Source: Favolaschia claudopus
Lineage: Eukaryota; Basidiomycota; Agaricomycetes; Agaricales; Mycenaceae
NCBI GenBank assembly: GCA_037176885.1
Contig: JAWWNJ010000040.1
Span: 558,001 to 622,000 of the forward strand
Direction: 5' to 3'
DNA: 64,000 bases
Shown in pieces: positions 21,932-31,300 of the stretch. Made by a program: the position numbers and the translations under genes. Under the pieces are notes generated by a model. It had not been told where the DNA came from and searched no databases. It worked only from the letters and a program-made list of their open reading frames with translations. Position 1 is the first letter of the stretch, and the number at the start of each line of letters is the position of its first letter.

Positions 21932-23223
21932 ATGACATATCCACGCATGCCCCCCGTTAGCGAGAGCTGGCCCCTGCCGCCATCCAATGCAATCGGATTA
22001 GATCTAAAGAGCCGCAAGGCATGGGAGGTTCTGCTTTCCGCCGAGCGCGAGGCTCTGGCGGCCCTCAAAGCAAAGGTCAAATATCAGGACAAGCTCGTGG
22101 CTGTGAGATTGGTGGCCTGGTTCCTCAAAGACTTTTGGGAGCACCAGCGAAGCACTGCATACAAACGCCTGCTTTTGAAGATATTTTCGTGTGAAGGAGT
22201 GGTAGAAAAAGTCTTCCAACTAGGTCTGGTTCTCCGAAACCATTTAATTCGTGTCTGTGCGTATCACACCTTTCCTCGCTGCTGACCTGCCCACCTCCGC
22301 AGTCTACGCTCCGACCCCAACACCATCGGAGGACGCCTCCCGGCCGTCCTATGACCAGCACACGCAAAATATCTTGATGAGCATACCCAACGTCAATGCG
22401 CTGGAGAACGAGGGAAGGACACGGACCGAAGCTAGGGCTGATGTGAGTGCCTCACTTCCTGCTGCCTCATTTAACATCTACATTTATATGTGCGCAGACT
22501 CTTCTCCGTGACGGGCATAAATGTGTTATTACAGGTCTATACGATAAGACTTCCATCGTGAATTTTCCCAAAATCGCTGCGAAAGCAAAAACAGAGCGTG
22601 CGTCAATGGAAGGGACCCAGGTTGCTTACTTATTTTCGGGCACCGTGAGTCTGCCCGGCCTCCTATCTAAACCTACTGATATCGTAGCATACGCGGCAAG
22701 CATTTTGGCCATCCTCCAAATGTTTGGCTTGGACAGTGTGGCAGACAAGTTGCTTGGAAAACGTGTCAATAATCTCTGCAACGTTATGACCATGATTACG
22801 TCCTTACACGACGACTTTGAGCAATTTATATTTTGGCTTGAGGCGGTCCCCGGAGAGGTAGCCCCACTTCTTCTGTACTGCTCGAACACGTTCTCACCTC
22901 CATCTTTGAAGGAACACACTTACAATCTCGTCACTCGATATCCCGACATCGAGTTATTTTTTGGTCAGCTGTCTCAGCCACCCAGACAGGTGAAATTCAG
23001 CGTTGATCCGGAAGTGCGCAACAATGCCGGGATGAAGCTACCTGATTCGGAGCTGATAGCGGTGCGCGCTGCGTGCGCCCGCGTCGCTGCGATGTCCGGT
23101 GTAGCTGACCATATCCGCCTACTTATGCAGGACCGGGACAATGTGGAGACTCTGACAGATTCAGATACCTCAATTCACCTCTTAGATTCCCTGTTATTCC
23201 TTGCACTGCCTGTTGAGGCTTAG
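21932..23223 (+). CDS. HNH-endonuclease-like protein, complete copy
   Basis: There are three exons: 21932-22250, 22303-22442 and 22498-23223, with introns of 52 and 55 nt (phase 1 and phase 0). The N-terminal half is helical and Leu-rich (AWEVLLSAEREALAALKAK). The C-terminal half matches the fungal HNH_2 pattern: LLRDGHKCVITGLYD, then TQVAYLFSG, AYAASILAILQMFG and the conserved VNNLCNVMTMITSLHDDF. In relatives the block before AYAAS usually reads VAHIF, with a metal/catalytic His; here it reads VAYLF, which may abolish nuclease activity. A weak alternative intron (22645-22687) breaks the frame and was not used. The gene sits 3' of the XPG gene on the same strand. Family call is by motif; function is unknown. 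Confidence 0.7.
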
Positions 23224-24297
23224 TCCCACATTGGTCGTTTTCTCTTTCTTCATGCGAGGCCCTGGTCCCCAACAGTCCCCAACCTTCATTGGGGGAGCTT
23301 GCTCCCCCTTTATCAGAGCCGTCACCGAAAAGCAATAAGCTGTGCTAGACGGCTTTTTGATGGCGTCACTGCCCTTGACGTGCGCACGTCAAGATTGGCA
23401 TGCTCCGAGTGATATGATGCTCTTCCGAGTGATCCATCCTGATCCCTACTGATCCAGACTGATTGCAGCGTGATGGTGCATCCTTTTCAACTGATGGTGC
23501 ACCTGTCCTTGACCCTGCCCGAGGCTGCTTACCGGAAGGGAAAATACAGTTCTCTATTTCATACACGGTACAGAGGGGCAGGTTCTGGCGCCATTAGTTT
23601 CCCAGAAAGTTGCTGTAAAGAGGCGATGAAAATAAATGATATCAATGTTGCAGCTTGCTCAGTTATAGTGTCTGTATAGAGAGACCACGGTTCTGAGTGG
23701 ATAGGTATTCTATCATGATGATAAGCTAGTCAGAAATTGATTGGTGGTTCATCCTCCAGAACGTCAGAACGTTGTTGCCCGGCATAAGTAAAGTTTTGTT
23801 CACAAAGTAGAGTACTACTAGAGTACTTATGTGCGTGAAAAAGAATCCAGCCGAAGTATGCCCCCCAAACAACAGCGCAACATTAATATTGTTAATTTGT
23901 GTGCCATATAAGAATTTACACAAGCTCCCCCTGCTGTAGGCCGGTATTCCGGCATACAAATCATATTGAAATTTTGGGTATGTTTATTGAAGGAGCTTGC
24001 TCCCCCCTTATCATCACCGAAATACAATATGCTGTGCAGATGGACTTTTGATAGCTCCGGTGACTTTCGATGTCCTCCGTCTCCGCAGCCCAGGCGCACA
24101 GCAAGCTTATTGACGAGAAGCTGCAAAAGGAACGACGGGAGAAAGTCCGCGATTATGAGATCGCTCACCTCTTGCTATAAGCAATCTGGGATTTTTCCGA
24201 CATGATTGTTAATCTGGACTGAGAGCACTACAGAGCTTCACGCGCCGATTCCCGAAAAACTTATCCTACGACATCCTTACTCGACCAGAAGCCTTTA
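23224..24297. other. Repeat remnants, no gene
   Basis: GGGGGAGCTTGCTCCCCC followed by TTATCA...CACCGAAA...GCAATAAGCTGTGC (23289-23356) recurs in diverged form at 23989-24040, and a CAAGCTCCCCC end lies at 23926. This suggests one or two copies of another hairpin-ended element. 24152-24173 is the end of the 14290-14738 MITE family and 24175-24202 the end of the 11076-12431 family. No coding gene was recognised. Confidence 0.55.
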
Positions 24298-24642
24298 CAG
24301 CTATCTACAAAACACTGGAGCGCTCCGAAAAAAAGTTCCCATTGATGCGATGACGTCAATTACCATATGAGGTAGGCACTGCCGGATACATTGCATCGAC
24401 GGCTGGCGCGTCAGGGCGGGGCGACCTCAATTTCTTGATTAATATTGGACATCCCGTTGGCGGCCATGGTAATCATGAGCCGCTTGTGTGCGGGAGGGAT
24501 GTAGCGGAAGGTATTGTAGGGCATGGTAGGCGAGAGAGACGTTCCAGGAGCAGTGACGAAAGGGCGAATTAGGCAGGAGCTGTCAAAACCGTTGCAACGG
24601 TGAATTTTTTTTCCGAGCGCTCCAGTGTTTTGTAGATAGCTG
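24298..24642 (-). mobile_element. Deletion derivative of a Tc1-like element, 345 bp
   Basis: It has inverted ends CAGCTATCTACAAAACACTG...CAGTGTTTTGTAGATAGCTG with TA on the left (TC on the right). On the minus strand the interior encodes a transposase start (MPYNTFRY, then AHKRLMITMAANG) joined after a few codons to what in another copy (27830-27949) is the 3' end of the gene. It is therefore an internally deleted, MITE-like derivative of an element whose larger fragments lie at 27540-28735. Confidence 0.78.
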
Positions 24643-25350
24643 TCAACTCAATCTCGCACCTGCCTCCTTGATTCAAAAGCAGGTGCAACGGATTCACCGC
24701 TGCCTAACGTCCTGCGGTGTCTTTTTTCGTGGTGGTCAACGTCGCAAGCAGCGAACAGACGTTAGAAAGAGTGCGCAGTGGTGTGGAGCGACCGCGATTA
24801 AGCGAGTCTCACAAAATTCTAAGCGAGTTTCGCCACGGAAAAATCGTCTTTTGAGGGGTTGCAAATACCCGCTATTGCATAGGCAAATTCGCCTGTCGCC
24901 ACTTGCCGCTGGTCGGCAACAACAGCCCAGTATCCCCACCTCCTACAGTAGGTCGGAAGAGGGATACGCGACTTAACTCGCCCCTCGGGCCGGAAGCAGT
25001 TACAGTCGTTCAGGTAAGTCTTCCTCCGTCGCTTTGTCTCCGAGACCTTGGGCTGATCGCCTCCGTGGCCGTAGGGGTGCTCAATTCTTGAGCTCAAGAC
25101 GAACCCAACCCAACACGACATCAGCAAAAGCGGGAGATCTCGCTGATGCGTGGTGATGATTCCAATCAATCGCCGAGTTAATGCGCATCTGCAAAGCCTC
25201 TGCAAACCATTGTACACTTGCGAAAACATCGGCGAGAGTTTCCAAAACGGAGAATTCTGTGGAAAGGATTGGGAGACCCTTAGCCAGACAGCCTCAGAAA
25301 AGGATGACTTCTACTTACTCTGCGATGTGTAGCGATATTCGAGATACATA
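24643..25350. other. No gene recognised
   Basis: Open frames of up to about 135 codons are present on both strands but none shows a recognisable domain or a convincing intron structure. I see no repeat structure. Confidence 0.45.
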
Positions 25351-25499
25351 CAGTCGAAGCTGTCATAACCCATAGCCCTCGGTAGGGCCAAAAAGCTATG
25401 GGATATGACAGATTTATGGGTTATCCCAGCCAAAAACTGGTCAAAAACCCCCAAAAATGTATGGGTTATGGGAGCTATGGGTTATGACAGCTTCGACTG
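25351..25499. mobile_element. Pogo/Fot1-like MITE, 149 bp, TA target duplication
   Basis: It has a 26-bp perfect inverted repeat starting CAGTCGAAGCTGTCATAACC, flanked by TA at 25349-25350 and 25500-25501. CAGT ends next to TA are usual for pogo-type mariner elements. Inside, ATGGGTTAT(G/C) recurs several times in both orientations. Confidence 0.9.
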
Positions 25500-25683
25500 T
25501 AGTGGTTCGCAAAAGTTGTCAGTCGACCGTGACAGCGCGCCTTTGGATTGCCAAGTTCCAACTCGGAGGGGAGCTAACGGCGCTGGGGGATGTAGCGGCA
25601 GTGAGCGGGAGTCCGCGGGAGCAAGCGTGATCAAAGCGCTGATTGATGGGTGGTCCGTGCGCGCACTGCCCCACTTGTTGATA

Positions 25684-26051
25684 CAGTTGCGGCAAAATCA
25701 ATTTACTTACCAAATAAGGAAATTTGCATCAAAACCGCTCTACCGCACAGCAAAACCACCACAGGCACGCTGAAATGGCACAAGGGCCTGTACTCCTGGA
25801 GTTGAGCCGGTCTACGCACAAAAAACAACCGGATTCGTCATGTTTCTCACTGCTTTTGGCTGCACTTTATGAGACAAAGTTGCTGCTTATCCCGGCGAAA
25901 CCAATACAACGACGCCAGTTTGTCTACATCAGGAATACAGGCCAGCAGTTCTTAGTATTCTTAGTATTCTTACCAACTTACCGCTCGAAAAAAACGAGCA
26001 AAAGGAGCGAATTGACGAGAATTTCCTTATTTAGTAAGTAAATTGATTTTG
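25684..26051. mobile_element. MITE family with CAGTTGCGGCAAAATC ends, copy 1 (right end damaged)
   Basis: It matches 42927-43296 along its whole length. The left end CAGTTGCGGCAAAATCAATT is intact next to TA (25682-25683). At the right, AAGTAAATTGATTTT is kept but the last bases GCCGCAACTG are replaced. The arms also carry CTTACCAAATAAGGAAATT against AATTTCCTTATTTAGTAAG. Confidence 0.85.
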
Positions 26052-26093
26052 TAGATTGATCAAACAACGAACATTGATCACACCTCTCTTCCT

Positions 26094-27468
26094 TAGTGTT
26101 GCCGGAAGCTGGAGCTAGCTCCGAGCTGAGTTCAACTCCAACTCGACCCCTTCCCAAAAGCGGCACCTCGAGGTGATGCCAGCTCGCCTCGACTCCACCC
26201 TCGTCACCCCAAGCGGACGACGTGACATTTCTGGTGGTGTAACTGAGTGACATCACACTCCCTCCCCAGTTTCTGTATTGGCCGTTTCTTGGCCGTTTTC
26301 GACGTATAAAAAGCAGTTTGAGCTTGAAGAGAGCTCAGGAAAACCTTCCACATAAAAATTTGGTCCATTCTCCCCTAAAATTTTGCCCTTCGGGTGGAAA
26401 GATGAACCCTGGGACACTAGATTCCCATATCCGGTATCAGCGCTCCCAGTCAAAAGTCCACGGGATTGAGTGAGATGAAATGAGATAAAATGCGAAATCT
26501 TCAAACCATCTCATCCATGCTCAAACCATCTGGAAAAGTGGCAGAGTTTTTGGCATAGCATGAGATGAATTGTGATAGTCTGAATCCTTGTACAATTTAT
26601 CTCAATTCATTGCAAGTAGTCGAGTGAGGCATTGTGGTGTCAACAGAATACATAGAATGCTTTGAGATGCTGTAGAGCATGGAAACATACAATAGTACAC
26701 TAGATAATACTGTATATAGACTCGGAACGTGCAAGCATCGAGACAAGCCTCCGGCAAGCTGCCTGACCACAAGGTAAACCCAGATATAAGGAAAGAAAGG
26801 GAAGCTCGAGGATTGACGAAGGCAAGCGCAGCAGGACGGCTTCTAGACACTGGAGTCTATGGTTTCCAAGCTAGAGCAAGAGCGGAGCACTGGGAGCTGG
26901 GTAGGAACTGGTAAGAGGGGGATAGAAAGAAAAATGGGCAAAAACATACCTTCGCCCTCAACAAAAGATCTCGATCATGATCACAACGCGCCGTGGATAC
27001 TGGACGAGACTGGAGAGTAGATGTGGAGAGCAGGAGACGACAATTGGCTGGGCTTCGAAGGCCAGACACAGAGGAGGGAGTGGCGCGGCGGAGGAGGCAA
27101 GCCGACTCAAACGAGGTAGAAGAAGGCAAGAGAGAGCGGATGACGTGGCGGAAGGTGGTGCCACTTTATATTGCCGTTGTAAGGTAACAAGGTAACCGAG
27201 TGATGCGGTCGACTTGTAAGAAATTCACAGAAGATCGCCGTTGCCAGACGCTGTGATGAGACGAAATGTTTTGAACACCATTGACGAACGATCTCAACTC
27301 ATTACTTTTGGTTGCTGCTTTACTCATTCCATCCCAGATCATTTCAAACCATCCGACCCACTTTTGACTGGGTATCAGCTCTGAGCCAGCTCCGGTCAAC
27401 TCGAGCTGACAGCGAGCTGATGGGCAATCAACTCGAGTTCAGCTCCAACTCAGCTCCCGGCAACACTA
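26094..27468. mobile_element. hAT-like element, 1375 bp, CTCTTCCT target duplication
   Basis: The ends are TAGTGTTGCCGG and CCGGCAACACTA, flanked by perfect 8-bp CTCTTCCT (26086-26093 and 27469-27476). Subterminal regions on both sides are dense in GAGCTGAGTT/AACTCGAGCTG-type motifs, probable protein-binding repeats. The interior (26250-27250) encodes no recognisable transposase, so the copy is non-autonomous. Confidence 0.9.
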
Positions 27469-27539
27469 CTCTTCCTCTCCCACCATCTTCCCCCTCCTTC
27501 GCCCTCCTCTTTCTCCTTCGTTCCTCACCTCAAGCTCCA

Positions 27540-27949
27540 TCTCAGGTCATCTACCTCAAAGCTGGACCAAGTCACAACCTCTAGATCCCGCCGCCGCGCA
27601 TCAATTCCTTCAAGCCCACCATTTGGAGTCGCAAGGCTGTGGTAACTGGTATTAATCGTGCGTAAGGCATTTCCTCCCGGACATCTTCCCGGCATCTTCT
27701 GGTCCACAACCAGTAACCAAAGCGGACGACTCGGAATGCTTCTGCAGACTGATAATCGTTTAGGTTCAAAGACCCAACGCTCCAAAAAAAAAAAGAAATT
27801 GCATAGGCTGCAACACGAGGTCGCCCCGCCCTGACGCGCCAGCCGTCGACGCAATGGATCCGGCAGTGCCTACCTCATATGGTAATTGACGTCATCGCAT
27901 CAATGGGAACTTTTTTTCGGAGCGCTCCAGTGTTTTGTAGATAGCTGTA
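27540..27949 (+). mobile_element. 3' half of a Tc1-like element
   Basis: 27830-27949 is the inverse of the left part of 24298-24642 (CGCCCTGACGCGCCAGCCGTCGACG... to the terminal TAGATAGCTG followed by TA). The DNA just upstream has broken frames in the same direction, plausibly the decayed C-terminal part of the transposase. The left limit is uncertain. Confidence 0.55.
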
Positions 27950-28735
27950 ATAGTAGTAGGGGCCTATACCGACTACTGCGGCCTCCGCTGCGACATCACC
28001 AGCCATTCCCGTCCATTCTTCGGGTCCGGTCCTACCGACACCACTGAACTCACTCTGATTTTGCACTAATTAAAGACACTGTACACAACGGGAAATGGAT
28101 CTGTTACGTCATATGGCAGGCCAAGTTTCTCAAGCCCCGTTGCAGTATGCCTTCTCGTCGATGCTTCCGCTTCGTGGCCGCTGTGCTCCTTGGTTCCGCG
28201 ACCAATCTTGAACATTCGATCTCACCGTTGATCTCCCCCAAGATGTTGGGGGAGTCGGGACGCGTCTTATCCTCCAATTACGCCAGAAATGGGGCGCGAT
28301 GGTCGAAGAATCCATCGGGTAAATCGAGGAGCAAACCAGCGTCGTCGGTCAATGGGAGCATGGGCAATGGTTTTGACGGCATGGTGCGGACGTCTAGTAG
28401 TTCTGGTAGCTCTTCTTATTATATTTTTCCTTCGGGATCAGAGTCCCGCCTGCCATCCCGCTTGACTTTGCGGACGGTGCTCCCGCCGACATTGATATCG
28501 GCCGCAATTCTTCCGTTGGCGGCCATGGTAATCATGAGCCGCTTGTGTGCAGGAGAGATGTAGCGGAAGGTATTGTAGGGCATGGTAGGTGAGAGAGACG
28601 TTCCATGAGCGAGTGTCGTTGGAGAGAGTGGAGCGGGGCTGGCCGAATTAGGCAGGAGCTGTCAAAACCTATGAACTCTTTTTCGGAGCGCTCCAGTGTT
28701 TTGTAGATTACTAGATATGTAGCTGTCAAACAAAG
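27950..28735 (-). pseudogene. Tc1-like transposase, N-terminal half, degenerate
   Basis: On the minus strand a frame starting near 28580 encodes MPYNTFRYISPAHKRLMITM, then IAADINVGGSTVRKVKRD, which looks like a helix-turn-helix. Multiple stops follow further downstream. The right terminus (TCGGAGCGCTCCAGTGTTTTG, 28686 on) matches 24298-24642 with an 11-bp insertion near the tip. The element abuts the 3' half of another copy in opposite orientation at 27949, making a scrambled pair. Confidence 0.55.
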
Positions 28736-28780
28736 CCACCCGGTGGCTCTCACGGCATGCGCTGTGGAGCGGATGTAAGA

Positions 28781-29166
28781 GTCACTCCGGCAGCGGATTT
28801 GGATCTGGATTTGATGGGATTTGGATTTGATGGTGGAACTGATGTCTGTATGTAACGTAGTCCGCGGAATGTCCGACGTTAGCCGCCGTTGTGTTTGCAA
28901 CATGCCTGCTCGTCGGCGACGACGACGAGCTCCTTCATTGAGCCCATTGCTTGCCTCCAGAACGGCGCACTTTGTGAAAACGGTGTGCTTTGATTACTAT
29001 ATGTTGCCTGCCCAATTTTATTGCTACAGCAGACCTCTTAAGTGCCAGCGCAGGCACGGCGGGAAATGGAGCGGGATGGCGGGAAAATGCCGACGAGACA
29101 ATGCGCTGGCAGTTTGGCGGGAACAGTCCCGTCATCAGTTGGCTGATCGTCACCCATCAGCTCCAA
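28781..29166. mobile_element. MITE with GTCACTCCGGCAGCGGATTT end, truncated copy
   Basis: It matches 53570-54015 in inverted orientation, including the TGGATTTGATGGGATTTGGA repeat at the end and the GCGGGAAAATGCCGACGAGAC interior. Its right end stops at CAGCTCCAA where an LTR-like sequence begins. Confidence 0.8.
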
Positions 29167-29169
29167 TGG

Positions 29170-29265
29170 TGACGGATGCGAACGAAAGGCGGTAAACTTA
29201 CGTTAAGGGTCCGGCCCTGACGGATGCGAACGAAAGGCGGTAAACTTACGTTAAGGGTCCGGCCC
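29170..29265 (+). repeat. 48-bp tandem duplication of an LTR start
   Basis: 29170-29217 and 29218-29265 are identical (unit starts TGACGGATGCGAACG, ends GGGTCCGGCCC). The first 14 bases match the start of the LTRs at 7324 and 9602, so this is a duplicated LTR edge. 29266-29706 contains nothing recognised. Confidence 0.85.
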
Positions 29266-29706
29266 GGGGGTTACTGTTTTAAATTAATTCTGGGTGACGT
29301 CAGATCGTGCTGAGACGAGGTGTTAAATGAATGGGATGCGGATGTTCTGGGTGTTTTTCAAGCTTTTGAGGTGTTATAGCTCACAAAATAAAATTCAGCA
29401 TGACGCCCGTGACTGAACCTCCGTGGGAGATTGCCATATCCGTGATGGCTGTGCGATAGCGAATTCCCAAATCAGGGAATAATGTTTTCGTCTTACCTCA
29501 GTACTCACTGTTGTCAGTAAGGTTGAATCCTGCTCCGATTTCATGAGAGCTTATTGGCAACCGGTAGAAGTGGATTTTTAAGTGAAAAGTTAAGCGACAA
29601 TCTATTTTGAAAAGTAAAAGCTCCACAAGTGAAAGATGCCAGTGTGCTCTCGGCTATGAAGAACACAAGTGGTAGAAGCTTTCGCTCCACAGATGAAAAG
29701 TGATTG

Positions 29707-29815
29707 GAGGCACGACAACTTTGGTAGCATAGGCGTTCGCGAACGCCTATTGATGGCGCCGAGCGCCTATTTTGCTCGTCCAACGCCTACTCTACGTAGC
29801 GAGCACCTAGTTGCC
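29707..29815. mobile_element. Mutator-like MITE, left-end fragment
   Basis: GAGGCACGACAACTTTGGTAGCATAGG and on to CCTAGTTGCCG match the left 110 bp of the element at 38620-39536. The fragment is cut at 29815/29816 by the start of the large fold-back structure, which therefore inserted into, or is joined to, this MITE. Confidence 0.8.
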
Positions 29816-31300
29816 GGGCCCATGTCCCATGTCAGTTGAGAGGGGGAGAAAAAAAAGAAAGAAAAGGAAGGAAAAAAGAGAGAAAAAGGGGGAAAAGAGA
29901 GGATATTTCAGACTGTACTCTGAGTAGCCTACAGCCCTTCTTTTCAATAAATTTGCTTTATATTGCACGAAATGAGCGTCCCGGGCTTTTGATCGCTGCC
30001 TTGTCCCAAGTCCCGGCATTGATTTCCGTGGCCCATGTCCTTTCGGAGCATAGCTCCTCATACGGACATGGGCCAGCCAATCGTTTTTCAAGATAAGCAG
30101 CCAGATAATCGCAGCGTGATTATCTGCTGGCAGTTGCCGTGAATTCTCTCACGTGGTCGTGACGCGTCAATTTCACCCACTTTCCAGCTCTCTCCCTTGT
30201 CTCTCCCCTCTGTGTTCTGGCCCAACATTGCCGCCCACTCGATTGTTAATGCAGTAAACCTTGGTGCCCGACCCGGTCCCAGCTGCCGGAAGATTGAAAG
30301 AATCCGTTGAAGAATCGCTGCCCACCGTGCTCGCACTACGAATGCGAGTAGAAGCCATAAATGCAAGAGAAGGGGAAGCCGTAAGTGGTGTATGTGTGGG
30401 CATGGGCCGCCGTCGAAGAGAATTTGTAAATCGGACGCCCAGATTTGAGCAAACAAGAAGAGAATGGACAAGTAGCCTAGGGCTTGTATGATTTTGTGGC
30501 ACGTATCGCGCCTCGACCATCAGTTGAGTTGTGCCGATGTGCTTGATTTGAAACAAAACATCGCGTTCAACGAATACAGGAAGTCCTGCATCGCCAACTG
30601 CGATGTTGTGTGCAATCGAAAGCACACGACGGATAGCGCACGCCGCAGGTTGAAATCGATAGGCGCACGCGAAGATCGTCCGCGACATCGTGCATGAGGT
30701 CACCAGTGCAAGCGGACGGCAGAAGGGTTGATGGAGGCATTGCGAGCGGCGGAAACAGAAGACAACAGTGACGGTCCTGTACCGGCGGAGGCAGCCGAGA
30801 GCGACGGCAAGTGGGACGGAGGCGCGGGAAAATACCAGGCAACAAGACGGCGGCGGAGACAACGAGAGCGAAGGACACAGAGGAGGAGGCATCGATGAGA
30901 TCGGCGGAGGTAGGCAGCGGGTGCCGGCGCTGCAGTTTTTTGCGACCGTACGTATCGACGACTATACAGCTTTGAACTGTTGGTAAAGTCGACCACGATG
31001 GTATTTCTTGGAGGCTCGAAGGGTTTGAATCGGCAACAAGAAAGACAGAAATTAAGGATGACCACACACCGACGCACTGTATTCAGATGACTTCAGATGC
31101 CTCACTCGGGTGTATGGACGCAGTGCGTTGGCGATGACGACAGAAAGCCGGCCGGAAGAAAGGAAGCCAGAATTCGTGCTTACAAGGAAGGGTCATTCCC
31201 CATCGACGCGCAGGTAAAGGTAGTCTGTATTTTACCACGCCCCCGATGTAAGGAGGGCAGGCTAATGCCGTAAGGTGCGGAGTTTGAATTTGTGTCCCAC
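29816..31300. repeat. Large fold-back structure, left arm (1485 bp)
   Basis: It pairs with 33543-35027 in inverted orientation; coordinate sums are constant (64843) from end to end, so no net indel exists between arms. The outer 259 bp (29816-30074) are themselves a hairpin-ended repeat with GGCCCATGTCC at both ends. The rest holds overlapping minus-strand open frames up to 239 codons (30173-30892; 30567-31067) that are Ser/Pro/Arg-rich and match no family I recognise. The arm could carry captured host DNA. Confidence 0.95.

Larger units (their letters stand above)
17515..22242. repeat. Segmental duplication, copy 2
   Basis: This is the second copy of 1-4728. It includes the MITE end at 21444-21534 and the 80-bp hairpin at 21645-21724. 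To the right it continues smoothly into the intact HNH gene, so copy 2 has the ancestral right-hand junction and copy 1 the derived, transposon-associated one. Confidence 0.97.

Noticed and set aside
22645..22687. Third intron in the HNH gene
   Set aside because: GT-AG ends exist but splicing would shift the frame away from the conserved AYAAS and NVMT blocks.
30173..31067. Two overlapping minus-strand frames of 239 and 166 codons in the fold-back arms
   Set aside because: They overlap in different phases, are low-complexity Ser/Pro/Arg-rich and resemble nothing; kept as unassigned content of the repeat and not called genes.
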